Assembly: GCA_021151665.1 (NCBI GenBank)
Contig: JAGKWW010000025.1
Span: 1-42,104, forward strand
Reading direction: 5' to 3'
DNA: 42,104 nt
Source: Flavobacteriaceae bacterium
GTDB lineage: Bacteria > Bacteroidota > Bacteroidia > Flavobacteriales > Flavobacteriaceae
The position numbers and the translations under genes were made by a program. Positions 17,315 through 27,559 of this stretch are shown piece by piece. Within the stretch, counting starts at the first letter, position 1. Every line of letters starts with the position of its first letter. Below the pieces are notes generated by a model. It was not told the DNA's origin and did no database searches. It worked only from the letters and a program-made list of their open reading frames with translations.

Positions 17315-18508
17315 ATGTCTTTAACACCTTTTACCAGGCAACAGTTGCTCCCGCAGGAAGAAAAACTGGAAGTAGCGCGGCACAGGAGCGAGCTTTTTAT
17401 TGGTATACCAAAGGAAACATCCTATCAGGAACGACGTATCTGCCTGACACCCGACGCTGTAAATTCGCTTACCGCACATGGGCACCGGGTAATGATAGAA
17501 GCGGGTGCCGGGCTAAGCTCCAGCTACACCGATAAGGAATACAGTGACGCAGGTGCAGAAATTACCGCCGATACTGAGAAAGTTTTCGGTTGCCCGGTAA
17601 TACTAAAGGTGGAACCACCTACCCTCAGGGAAATTGAAATGATGAATATGCAGACGCTCCTTATTTCGGCCCTGCAGATAAAGACCCAAAAGAAAGAATT
17701 TTTCGAGGCGCTCGCGATAAAAAAAATCACCGCTCTTGCTTTTGAATTCATAAAAGATGAGGACGGCTCCTACCCTGCCGTAAAATCTCTGAGCGAGATA
17801 GCCGGTACTGCCTCTGTACTGATAGCGTCAGAACTAATGATCAATCAAAAGATTGGTAAAGGGCTGCTTTTAGGAAACATCACGGGTGTACCGCCCACCG
17901 AAATAGTTATCATAGGCGCGGGCACGGTTGCCGAATTTGCAGCACGGACAGCTATTGGCCTCGGGGCAAACGTAAAGGTATTTGACAATTCTATCAACAA
18001 ATTGAGGCGCCTGCAAAACAGCCTCAATCACCGGATATTTACTTCCACACTCCAGGAGAAAGTTTTACTGAAATCGCTGATGCGATGCGACGTTGCCATT
18101 GGGGCAATGCGCGGAAAGAACCGTACTCCTATTGTGGTTACCGAAACGATGGTGGAACACATGAAGCGGGGTGCGGTCGTTATAGACGTCTGCATTGACA
18201 CCGGCGGCTGTTTTGAAACCTCGGAGATCACTACCCATGAAAAGCCAACATTTGTAAAGAACAACGTGATCCATTACTGTGTGCCAAACATCCCTTCACG
18301 GTATTCAAAAACGGCATCAATGTCTATCAGTAATATCATCAGTCCGGTGCTTTTGCAAATGGCAGAAGACGGTGGCATTGAAAGCTCTATCCGTTGCAAC
18401 GCGGGGCTTAAGCATGGTATCTATTTTTACCATGGCCTGCTTACCAACCGCTCTATCGCGGACTGGTTTTCAATCCCCTACCGGGATATTAATTTAATTG
18501 TGTTTTAG
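17315..18508 (+). CDS. ald: Alanine dehydrogenase (NAD-linked)
   Basis: A 397-residue member of the alanine dehydrogenase/PNT family. N-terminal 'IGIPKETSYQERRICLTPDAV' holds the substrate-binding Arg and Lys region. The NAD-binding glycine motif 'VIIGAGTVAEFAARTA' lies near residue 193, and 'DVCIDTGGCFETS' is the typical C-terminal active-site stretch. It interconverts L-alanine and pyruvate plus ammonia. It is about 25 residues longer at the N-terminus than the Bacillus enzyme, as is common in Bacteroidota. A TATATTAG sequence upstream, one base from the -7 consensus, could give it a separate promoter. Confidence 0.93.
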   Translation: MSLTPFTRQQLLPQEEKLEVARHRSELFIGIPKETSYQERRICLTPDAVNSLTAHGHRVMIEAGAGLSSSYTDKEYSDAGAEITADTEKVFGCPVILKVEPPTLREIEMMNMQTLLISALQIKTQKKEFFEALAIKKITALAFEFIKDEDGSYPAVKSLSEIAGTASVLIASELMINQKIGKGLLLGNITGVPPTEIVIIGAGTVAEFAARTAIGLGANVKVFDNSINKLRRLQNSLNHRIFTSTLQEKVLLKSLMRCDVAIGAMRGKNRTPIVVTETMVEHMKRGAVVIDVCIDTGGCFETSEITTHEKPTFVKNNVIHYCVPNIPSRYSKTASMSISNIISPVLLQMAEDGGIESSIRCNAGLKHGIYFYHGLLTNRSIADWFSIPYRDINLIVF

Positions 18509-19337
18509 ATTGCAAAGCTATATCCTTCTCGTTATTGGTGGTTTTATAATTGGCAGCCTTGGTACGCTCATCGGCGCAGGTGGCGGGTTTATTCTAGTGC
18601 CTGTTCTGCTGATTTTTTATCCGGAACTACCGCCTGAGATTGTAACCGCAATTTCCATCGCAGTTGTTTCGGTAAATGCCATTTCGGGTACAGCAGCCTA
18701 CGCGAGGTCTGGCCGCATCGATTATAAAGCAGGCATCACTTTTGCGCTTTACACCATACCGGGATCTATACTTGGCGTGATGCTGGTTCAGTACATTCCG
18801 CAACGATTATTTAACCTGCTATTCGGATTTTTACTGTTGGCCCTTTCTGCATATCTCATTTACAAAAACAGGAAAGCGGCGCCTCAGGTAATTGAAAACA
18901 TTGCTAAACCCGGATACAAACACGCTACAATTACCGACAGGAAGGGTCATCGCTATGAGTACAGCTATAATCCAGTGCTGGGAAATATGGTATCGGTACT
19001 CGTTGGTTTTATTTCTCCCCTGCTGGGTATAGGCGGAGGAATCATCCATGTTCCCGCTATGGTCAACTGGCTTAAATTCCCCGTACATATTGCTACTGCG
19101 ACATCGCATTTTATCCTTGCCGTCATGGCGACGGTAAGCGTTATTGTGCATGCTACCGAAGGATCTTATAGCAACCCTGATGTTGTAAAAATGATTATGC
19201 TATTGGCATTAGGTGTTGTTCCCGGTGCGCAGTTAGGTGCACTGCTATCGCATAAGATAAAAAGCCACGTAATCATTCAGGCTTTAGCCGGCTGCCTCAT
19301 TTTAGTAGGCATCCGTATCCTGGCTAAGAGCTTTTAG
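18498..19337 (+). CDS. TauE/SafE family sulfite/anion exporter
   Basis: A 279-residue membrane protein with about 8 helices. The first glycine-rich helix 'GTLIGAGGGFILVPVL' and the repeat in the second half 'SPLLGIGGGIIHVPAMV' are the two signature repeats of TauE/SafE (DUF81) permeases. The family exports sulfite, sulfoacetate or related anions; the substrate here is unknown. No ATG exists near the N-terminus. The start is a TTG, either at 18498 (11 bp inside ald) or at 18510, right after the ald stop. The 3' end overlaps the convergent DUF1801 gene by 14 bp. Confidence 0.88.
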   Translation: MCFRLQSYILLVIGGFIIGSLGTLIGAGGGFILVPVLLIFYPELPPEIVTAISIAVVSVNAISGTAAYARSGRIDYKAGITFALYTIPGSILGVMLVQYIPQRLFNLLFGFLLLALSAYLIYKNRKAAPQVIENIAKPGYKHATITDRKGHRYEYSYNPVLGNMVSVLVGFISPLLGIGGGIIHVPAMVNWLKFPVHIATATSHFILAVMATVSVIVHATEGSYSNPDVVKMIMLLALGVVPGAQLGALLSHKIKSHVIIQALAGCLILVGIRILAKSF

Positions 19338-19689
19338 TACCCTGAACCTGTTGTAACCGGAAGGCTGTGATCTCTTTTATCAAATCCAATGGAAGCGGTT
19401 CATTATATGGAAATTGAACAGCTCCTTTCGAAGTCTTATATCCTTTGAGCTTCTCAGCAAATACCGTCATTGGCACCGCCGTCGGATAGAAACCAATATG
19501 CGCTTTATTCGCCGAGTAATACACCAGCACCTTTCCCATTTTTATAGTGGGCATATTATAGGAAATGACCTCCTCGCCATCCGGCACAGCTTCTTTTACA
19601 GCCTGCTGCACACTTTTAAGCAGAGCCTGTATACCCGCATCAAAGGAACCGATATATTCTTTAACGGAATTAAATTTTCCTGCTTCCAT
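19324..19689 (-). CDS. DUF1801 / YdhG-like protein (iron chaperone-like fold)
   Basis: A 121-residue cytosolic protein of the DUF1801/YdhG family. Typical blocks are 'VKEYIGSFDAGIQALLKSVQQ', 'EVISYNMPTIKMGKVLVYY' and 'HIGFYPTAVPM', and 'GAVQFPYNEPLPLDLI' follows. Relatives include the Bacillus protein proposed to be a frataxin-like iron chaperone, but function here is uncertain. The gene is convergent with the TauE/SafE gene and overlaps its end by 14 bp. Confidence 0.88.
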   Translation of the reverse strand: MEAGKFNSVKEYIGSFDAGIQALLKSVQQAVKEAVPDGEEVISYNMPTIKMGKVLVYYSANKAHIGFYPTAVPMTVFAEKLKGYKTSKGAVQFPYNEPLPLDLIKEITAFRLQQVQGTKSS

Positions 19690-19824
19690 GATTAACCAAA
19701 ACTACATCAAAATTATTTCTGCAACCGGTTGTAAAACGGACAATTTCGAACCGTATTTGGGTCAATCTTCAAAGCAAACTGGCACACACTAAGCTAATCT
19801 CTTCAAACCGGAAAAAGCCTGCAA

Positions 19825-21747
19825 TTATGCCTGCATACTGCGGTTGAGCTTACTATTCTTATAACTGAAGCCAAAATAAATACTTAGCCCGATAAGCAGC
19901 CAGATGGTAAAGTATATCCAGTTCCATACACTTAGCTCTGCCATCATATAAAGACAGCAGACAAGCCCGAGTAACGGTATAAGCGACAGGTTTTGGCGAT
20001 AGGCCCAAATCGTCATTCCCAACAATGAAATAAGGAATATCCACATCGGTATTTTATGCTTGAAAAGGTCGAATCCGCTTTCGTACTTTATATTTTCTGC
20101 AATGGGCAACTCATCTACCAACTGTTTGTACCGCGCTTCATCACCATGGTACGTACCCAGTATCTGCTCAAGGTCCTGTGTACCGTTTGCAACATCACGG
20201 GCCAGAAGGGAATTGTAAACTTCCTGCGCCTGCTCTTTTGTGAGCGAGGTAACAATAGTAGCCGGGGTATTGATCTGCCTTTCATTATTTATGAAAGCCA
20301 TCGTAGACTCCCGGTTGTAGGTAAATGAAAATACAAGTCCGGCAACAAGCAATACCGGGAATATCCACTTTGCATTTACATAAGGTGTCCTGAACTTGCC
20401 TCTCGGAATATCTTTTCGGTTCTGAAGGACCAAGACGCCTGCGCAAACCAGTACAAAGGCAAACAGTGTCCCGATACTACAAAGGTCTGTCACCAGTGTA
20501 AGGTTAAGGAACAACGCGGGAACTGCCACTACAAAACCTGTTACAATGGTGGCATATGAAGGCGTTTTATATTTCGGGTGAACCTTAGAGTAACGCTTCG
20601 GCAACAGCCCGTCGCGGCTCATACTCATCCATATACGCGGCTGTCCCATCTGGAAAACCAAGAGCACGCTGGCCATTGCCACTACAGCGCTTACGGCAAT
20701 AATACCACTCATCCATTTGAGGTCGAGCTTATCGAAAACAAAGGCAAGCGGGTCACCTACATTCAACTCATTATAGCGAACCATGCCCGTTAATACCAGT
20801 GCGATGATAATGTACAATATGGTGCATATTACAATAGCCCACATCATGCCGCGCGGGAGGTCGCGTTGTGGATTCTTGCATTCTTCGGCTGTAGTAGATA
20901 TCGCATCGAACCCGATATAGGCAAAGAATACAGCCGACACCCCCTTCAGCACACCCGCTGCACCATTTGGTGCAAATGGATTCCAGTTATCGGTATCAAC
21001 GTAGAAAACGCCTACTGCAATTACTAACAGGATGATGCATAACTTCACTACAACCATCATATTACTGGCATTGCGCGATTCTTTCATACCGCGGTATACC
21101 AGCGCGGTGATTATAATAATGATAAAAAGAGCAGGCAAATCAGCAACCAGGTGTAGCGGCCCTAAGGTTGGGGCCGTTGTCCAGGCGGTATAGGCAGCCT
21201 GCAGCCCTGCATCAAGGTTGGCAAAAGTTTTCCCGCCATGCATTAATGCCGTCGCGTCAGCAAATCCATTAGAAGCTGTAAGGTAATCCATTTGTACCCA
21301 TTGCGGTAAATGTATACCCCCGCTATCTAAAAGCCCAGTAAAGTAGTCGCTCCAGGATATTGCCACGGTAATATTCCCGATAGCGTATTCCATAATAAGC
21401 GCCCAGCCTATTATCCAGGCTACGATTTCACCAAACGCAACATAACTATAGGTATATGCACTGCCCGATACGGGAACCATCGAGGCAAACTCCGCATAAG
21501 CAAAGGCGGCAAATCCGCAGGCAATGGCTGTGAAAAGAAACAGGAATATAACGGCCGGGCCGCCATCGGCACTTGCCTTACCAATAGTACTGAATATCCC
21601 CGCACCTATAATTGCCGCTATCCCGAAAGCTGCAAGGTCTTTTACTGAAAGGTGCCGCCCAAGGGAATGATGGCCATCGGCATTGCTTTCTACCTGATTT
21701 AGAATATCATTGACGTTTTTTTTTCGGAAAAGGTTTTTTAATGCCAT
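19825..21747 (-). CDS. Amino acid permease (APC superfamily, cationic amino acid transporter-like)
   Basis: A 640-residue membrane transporter. After a basic N-terminus, 'LAAFGIAAIIGAGIFSTIGKAS' gives the unwound first-helix glycine motif of APC transporters. About 12 core helices follow, with 'FFAYIGFDAISTTAEECKNPQRDLPRG' (the helix 6 region, partly quoted in family descriptions) in the middle. Two or three extra C-terminal helices come after a long polar insert (about residues 485-570, rich in Asn, Thr and Glu). The architecture resembles the CAT family of H+-coupled or facilitated uptake. Substrate unknown. It is divergent from the peroxiredoxin gene. Confidence 0.9.
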   Translation of the reverse strand: MALKNLFRKKNVNDILNQVESNADGHHSLGRHLSVKDLAAFGIAAIIGAGIFSTIGKASADGGPAVIFLFLFTAIACGFAAFAYAEFASMVPVSGSAYTYSYVAFGEIVAWIIGWALIMEYAIGNITVAISWSDYFTGLLDSGGIHLPQWVQMDYLTASNGFADATALMHGGKTFANLDAGLQAAYTAWTTAPTLGPLHLVADLPALFIIIIITALVYRGMKESRNASNMMVVVKLCIILLVIAVGVFYVDTDNWNPFAPNGAAGVLKGVSAVFFAYIGFDAISTTAEECKNPQRDLPRGMMWAIVICTILYIIIALVLTGMVRYNELNVGDPLAFVFDKLDLKWMSGIIAVSAVVAMASVLLVFQMGQPRIWMSMSRDGLLPKRYSKVHPKYKTPSYATIVTGFVVAVPALFLNLTLVTDLCSIGTLFAFVLVCAGVLVLQNRKDIPRGKFRTPYVNAKWIFPVLLVAGLVFSFTYNRESTMAFINNERQINTPATIVTSLTKEQAQEVYNSLLARDVANGTQDLEQILGTYHGDEARYKQLVDELPIAENIKYESGFDLFKHKIPMWIFLISLLGMTIWAYRQNLSLIPLLGLVCCLYMMAELSVWNWIYFTIWLLIGLSIYFGFSYKNSKLNRSMQA

Positions 21748-21765
21748 TCATGTGGGGTTAAAAAA

Positions 21766-21773
21766 CAAATATA
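21766..21773 (-). promoter_or_regulatory. -7 box of the amino acid permease promoter
   Basis: On the minus strand TATATTTG matches TAnnTTTG, 18 bp upstream of the permease ATG. No clear -33 TTG is at standard spacing. Confidence 0.5.
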
Positions 21774-21838
21774 GCAAACTGGCACAAAATATTCTTTGAT
21801 AATTTGGTTATTATTAAAAAAATCCTAAATTCTTATTA

Positions 21839-21874
21839 ATAGGAAATTTCTATACTGTCATAGATAAAGATGAT
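21839..21874 (+). promoter_or_regulatory. OxyR-like binding site upstream of peroxiredoxin gene
   Basis: The sequence contains ATAG-N7-CTAT (21839-21853), then N6, then ATAG-N7-TGAT (21860-21874). OxyR contacts four such tetranucleotides spaced by 7 bp; here the middle gap is one base short and the last box deviates. Another partial half, AACCTATC, lies at 21894-21901. It is 33 bp upstream of the -7 box, suitable for activation. Binding is inferred. Confidence 0.45.
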
Positions 21875-21906
21875 AAAAGTCATCGATAAATAAAACCTAT
21901 CATTTC

Positions 21907-21914
21907 TAAATTTG
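21907..21914 (+). promoter_or_regulatory. -7 box of the peroxiredoxin operon
   Basis: TAAATTTG matches TAnnTTTG 39 bp before the peroxiredoxin ATG. The expected -33 TTG is missing, which agrees with dependence on an activator bound upstream. Confidence 0.55.
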
Positions 21915-21953
21915 TAATGTAAAAAATTAATACACCCAAATAACACGTACAAT

Positions 21954-22592
21954 ATGTCATTAGTAGGAAAAAAATTCCCGAACATCACGGTAGACGCCAT
22001 ATCAGAAATGGGCGACAACCTTAAGATTAACATTTACGAAGAAGCGGTAAACAACAAAAAGAAAGTACTTCTTTTCTGGTACCCGAAAGACTTTACATTT
22101 GTGTGCCCGACAGAACTTCATGCATTTCAGGCAGCTTTAGGCGAGTTTGAAAAGCGTAATACGATGGTTATCGGTGCATCATGTGATACCAACGAAGTAC
22201 ACTTTGCATGGCTTAACACACCAAAAGACAACGGTGGTATTGAAGGCGTTACCTACCCTATCCTTGCCGATACCAACAGGAACCTGGCCAACATCCTTGG
22301 CATTCTCGACATCCAGTCTACAGGCTACAATGAGGAAACCGATACACTTCTTTTAGAAGGTTCTAACGTAACATACAGGGCTACTTACCTTGTTGACGAA
22401 GATGGTAAGATATTCCACGAAAGCGTAAACGATATGCCGTTGGGCCGTAACGTAAACGAGTACCTTAGGCTGGTAGACGCTTATACTCACGTACAGGTGA
22501 AGGGCGAAGTTTGCCCTGCAAACTGGGAAGAAGGAAAAGACGCAATGACTGCCGACCGCAGCGGTGTTGCTTCATACCTAAGCTCTCATTAA
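21954..22592 (+). CDS. Typical 2-Cys peroxiredoxin (Prx1/AhpC subfamily)
   Basis: A 212-residue peroxiredoxin. The peroxidatic cysteine is Cys51 in 'DFTFVCPTELHAF', and the resolving cysteine is Cys187 in 'GEVCPANW'. Length and both motifs fit the typical 2-Cys AhpC-like group, which reduces H2O2, organic hydroperoxides and peroxynitrite. It heads a run with a thioredoxin-like protein 25 bp downstream, a likely reductant, and an OxyR-like site lies upstream. No AhpF gene is in the window. Confidence 0.93.
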   Translation: MSLVGKKFPNITVDAISEMGDNLKINIYEEAVNNKKKVLLFWYPKDFTFVCPTELHAFQAALGEFEKRNTMVIGASCDTNEVHFAWLNTPKDNGGIEGVTYPILADTNRNLANILGILDIQSTGYNEETDTLLLEGSNVTYRATYLVDEDGKIFHESVNDMPLGRNVNEYLRLVDAYTHVQVKGEVCPANWEEGKDAMTADRSGVASYLSSH

Positions 22593-22617
22593 TCATGTTA
22601 ACCGAAAATCACCCGCT

Positions 22618-22932
22618 ATGTTGCAAGAATTAGAAACCGATAATCTGGCTGATATTGTTGCCCGTGAACCTGTTGTGGTGGTTCAATTTTCGGCCGGCTG
22701 GTGTGGCAACTGCCGCATTATGAAGCCAAAATTTAAGAAAATGGCTTCCGAAAGGGAGAACGCGACATTTGTAATCGCAGATGCTGAAAACTTTCCTGAA
22801 TCCAGGAAGCTTGCAAAGGTAGATAACCTGCCCACGTTTGCCACCTTCCGAGATGGCAAGCTTGTAAATCAGGTGCAGACCAATAAAGTTGAAATCTTAA
22901 CCGAACTTGTAGATGAAGTTACCCGTAATTAA
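22618..22932 (+). CDS. Thioredoxin-family protein with WCGNC active site
   Basis: A 104-residue single-domain thioredoxin fold. The redox motif is Trp28-Cys29-Gly-Asn-Cys32, rather than the WCGPC of canonical thioredoxin. The cis-proline loop is 'VDNLPTFATF'. It lacks a signal peptide, so is cytosolic. Gene order (after peroxiredoxin) suggests it reduces the peroxiredoxin. The change of Pro to Asn in the motif would be expected to alter redox potential (family knowledge). It overlaps the DUF6952 gene by 20 bp. Confidence 0.9.
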   Translation: MLQELETDNLADIVAREPVVVVQFSAGWCGNCRIMKPKFKKMASERENATFVIADAENFPESRKLAKVDNLPTFATFRDGKLVNQVQTNKVEILTELVDEVTRN

Positions 22933-23176
22933 GCACCTTACGCAATTCATTGAAGACAATGATGCAGATTACATCAACGAAACCATCGAGGTGCTCGAGG
23001 CGCTTACCGAAGTGCCATCACTCAAGGATGAGGAGCTTGATGTGATCGGAGAATTGATCTCCAATATGTATGGCTCTATTGAGGTAAATAAAATGATCAA
23101 GGGCGGAATGGATAAAAAAGAAGCGCTAAATTCGTTTATGATGCGGGTTTTGGGCGCTATAGATAAAAATCAATAG
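22913..23176 (+). CDS. Small conserved DUF6952-like protein
   Basis: An 87-residue, acidic, mostly helical protein starting 'MKLPVIKHLTQFIEDNDADY'. I associate this sequence with the DUF6952 family of Bacteroidota, which lies next to thioredoxin genes, but cannot confirm it. No cysteines are present, so it is not itself a redox carrier. Its start lies within the last 20 bp of the thioredoxin gene, implying coupled translation. Function is unknown; a partner of the redox pair is inference. Confidence 0.75.
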   Translation: MKLPVIKHLTQFIEDNDADYINETIEVLEALTEVPSLKDEELDVIGELISNMYGSIEVNKMIKGGMDKKEALNSFMMRVLGAIDKNQ

Positions 23177-23179
23177 AAG

Positions 23180-23207
23180 AAGCGCTCCCAAAGGGGCGCT
23201 TTTTTTG
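23180..23207 (+). terminator. Rho-independent terminator of the prx-trx operon
   Basis: AAGCGC and CCC pair with GGG and GCGCTT (one unpaired T), with a short A-rich loop, followed by a run of T. It begins 3 bp after the DUF6952 stop codon. Confidence 0.85.
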
Positions 23208-23280
23208 CAAGCTTTGCTGCTTAATCCGCGTATCGCATTTCATAAAAATCTTTATTAAAACCGATAAATACATAATATAA

Positions 23281-23781
23281 ATGGCTAAAATCACATTAGG
23301 AGGAAATCCTGTAGAAACGATGGCAGACCTGCCGATTGTAGGAAGTACAGCTCCCGAGTTTACATTGTCTAAGACCGATCTTTCGTCCCTTTCGCTATCA
23401 CAACTTAAGGGCAGTAAAGTCGTACTGAATATATTTCCAAGCGTTGACACCGGCACGTGTGCGGCCTCTGTACGCAAATTCAACCAGCAGGCATCATCGC
23501 TTGAAAATACCAAGGTACTGTGCATTTCGCGCGACCTGCCTTTTGCCCAGGCACGCTTTTGTGGTGCCGAAGGCCTTGACAATGTAATCCCGCTTTCTGA
23601 TTTCAGGGACGGGTCTTTCGGGCGCGACTACGGTGTAGCTTTTGCATCCGGACCGTTAGTGGGGCTACTGTCAAGAGCTGTAATAGTTCTGGACGAAGAA
23701 GGTAAAGTAGTTTATACCGAACAGGTTCCTGAAACAAAAGACGAACCCGATTACGATAAAGCGCTTAACAGCCTGAAATAA
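23281..23781 (+). CDS. tpx: Thiol peroxidase Tpx (atypical 2-Cys peroxiredoxin)
   Basis: A 166-residue Tpx. Peroxidatic Cys60 is in 'SVDTGTCAASVRKFN' and resolving Cys94 in 'PFAQARFCGAEG', the normal spacing for this family, with 'RDLPFA' between. It reduces lipid and alkyl peroxides using thioredoxin. It follows the thioredoxin cluster but is separated by a terminator, so it probably has its own promoter in the 23208-23280 gap, where I found no clear -7 box. Confidence 0.95.
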   Translation: MAKITLGGNPVETMADLPIVGSTAPEFTLSKTDLSSLSLSQLKGSKVVLNIFPSVDTGTCAASVRKFNQQASSLENTKVLCISRDLPFAQARFCGAEGLDNVIPLSDFRDGSFGRDYGVAFASGPLVGLLSRAVIVLDEEGKVVYTEQVPETKDEPDYDKALNSLK

Positions 23782-23784
23782 TAC

Positions 23785-23809
23785 AAGCCTCCGGAAACGG
23801 AGGCTTTTT
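23785..23809 (+). terminator. Rho-independent terminator after tpx
   Basis: Perfect stem AAGCCTCCG/CGGAGGCTT with a GAAA tetraloop, followed by TTTTT. Confidence 0.92.
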
Positions 23810-23870
23810 ATTTGGGCGTTAAAATTGTAGGCATTACTAAGTCTTAAGTTTATGGTTCAATCAATATTCT

Positions 23871-23878
23871 TACATTTG
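23871..23878 (+). promoter_or_regulatory. -7 box of dgkA (and perhaps ftsK) transcript
   Basis: TACATTTG fits TAnnTTTG. Transcription would start near 23884, about 64 nt before dgkA. The leader holds a 12-codon mini-ORF (23903-23941) ending 6 bp before the dgkA ATG. Confidence 0.5.
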
Positions 23879-23947
23879 CCAAAAATTAACGATTTATTAA
23901 CAATGGCAGGCGCCATACTATCTGGTGAGCCAACCCCATAGCAAACA

Positions 23948-24316
23948 ATGAAAGATAACAGATTTATTTCCGGCCGGTTAAAAAGCGTTGGGTACGCGGT
24001 TAAAGGGGCTTACAAACTTGTAAGTACAGAACATAGCGTAATGATGCAGTTTTCGCTTGGCGTGGTGGTTACTATAGCAGGTTTCTGGTTTCACATATCT
24101 TCTACCGAATGGGCGCTTCAAACACTGGCTATTGGCCTGGTGCTGGGCGTAGAAGGCATTAATACTGCGGTCGAAAAGATAGCTGATTTTATACACCCGG
24201 AGTTTGATTCGCGCATTGGCTTTATAAAGGATATTGCAGCGGGTGCCGTGTTTTTTGCTGCAATGGCGGCGCTGGCAGTCGGTGCCATAATATACTGCCC
24301 GAAAATTTTCTGTTGA
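23948..24316 (+). CDS. dgkA: Diacylglycerol kinase family protein (DgkA/UdpK type)
   Basis: A 122-residue integral membrane kinase with three hydrophobic helices. The conserved motif 'EGINTAVEKIADF' near residues 68-80 supplies the catalytic Glu and Asn of the prokaryotic DGK family. Members phosphorylate diacylglycerol or, in many non-proteobacteria, undecaprenol. Which lipid is used here is not decidable. It lies 49 bp upstream of ftsK. Confidence 0.9.
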   Translation: MKDNRFISGRLKSVGYAVKGAYKLVSTEHSVMMQFSLGVVVTIAGFWFHISSTEWALQTLAIGLVLGVEGINTAVEKIADFIHPEFDSRIGFIKDIAAGAVFFAAMAALAVGAIIYCPKIFC

Positions 24317-24365
24317 TTTGTCCCTAAATTATTGATATTTTTACGGACTTACACAGACATTCTAC

Positions 24366-26900
<2,535 letters not shown>

Positions 26901-26901
26901 A

Positions 26902-27558
26902 ATGCGAAGGATTATTACAGGGATATTGAGTGTGGTTATTTTTTTCAACGTATTTACTTCAAATGCCCAGAATGCCGAAAAGGCGAAGCAACTGCTTAAC
27001 GACGTTTCGGCAAAAGTGAAAAGCTATAACAATATCAGCATCGATTTTAAGTATTCGGTATCTTCTCCGGGCGGCAGTAATGACCGGGAGAGTAAGGGCA
27101 ATGTTGTGCTTGAAGGAAATAAATACCTGCTGAATTTCATGGGCGTAACCCGCATCTTTGACGGAAAAAAGGTTTATAATATTGTTCCTGAAGATGAAGA
27201 GATCACCATATCGTCTTATGATAGCCAAAAATCGAGCAACGACCTTACTCCCGCCCGGATGCTTACGTTTTACAATTCCGGTTACAAATACGCCTGGGAT
27301 ATTGTGCAGAACCTTAAGGGGCGCAAAATACAGTATATAAAGCTGTCTCCTTTAAATGCGAAAGACAATACGAAAGAAATACTGATAGGGATAGATGTGC
27401 AGACACATCATATATATAACTTTATCCAGACAGAGAAAGACGGCACCCGGATTTATATCACGATAAATTCTTTCAAGACCAATCAGCCATTGTCAAAAAA
27501 TCATTTTACCTTTACCGAGAGTAAATATCCCAACTACTACATCAACAAATTAGATTAG
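26902..27558 (+). CDS. lolA: Outer-membrane lipoprotein carrier LolA family protein
   Basis: A 218-residue periplasmic protein with a signal peptide (residues 1 to about 22, 'VFTSNAQ' before cleavage). The LolA-like fold is suggested by 'AKVKSYNNISIDFKYSV', 'GNVVLEGNKYLLNF' and 'TRIFDGKKVYNIVPED'. It would carry lipoproteins from the inner to the outer membrane and so works with LolD-type ABC complexes. The open frame extends upstream to a TTG at 26863 inside ftsK, but the signal peptide demands the ATG at 26902, 1 bp after the ftsK stop codon. Confidence 0.88.
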   Translation: MRRIITGILSVVIFFNVFTSNAQNAEKAKQLLNDVSAKVKSYNNISIDFKYSVSSPGGSNDRESKGNVVLEGNKYLLNFMGVTRIFDGKKVYNIVPEDEEITISSYDSQKSSNDLTPARMLTFYNSGYKYAWDIVQNLKGRKIQYIKLSPLNAKDNTKEILIGIDVQTHHIYNFIQTEKDGTRIYITINSFKTNQPLSKNHFTFTESKYPNYYINKLD

Positions 27559-27559
27559 G

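Noticed and set aside
19414..19792. Plus-strand frames opposite DUF1801
   Set aside because: The minus-strand protein matches a known family over its full length; the plus frames do not.
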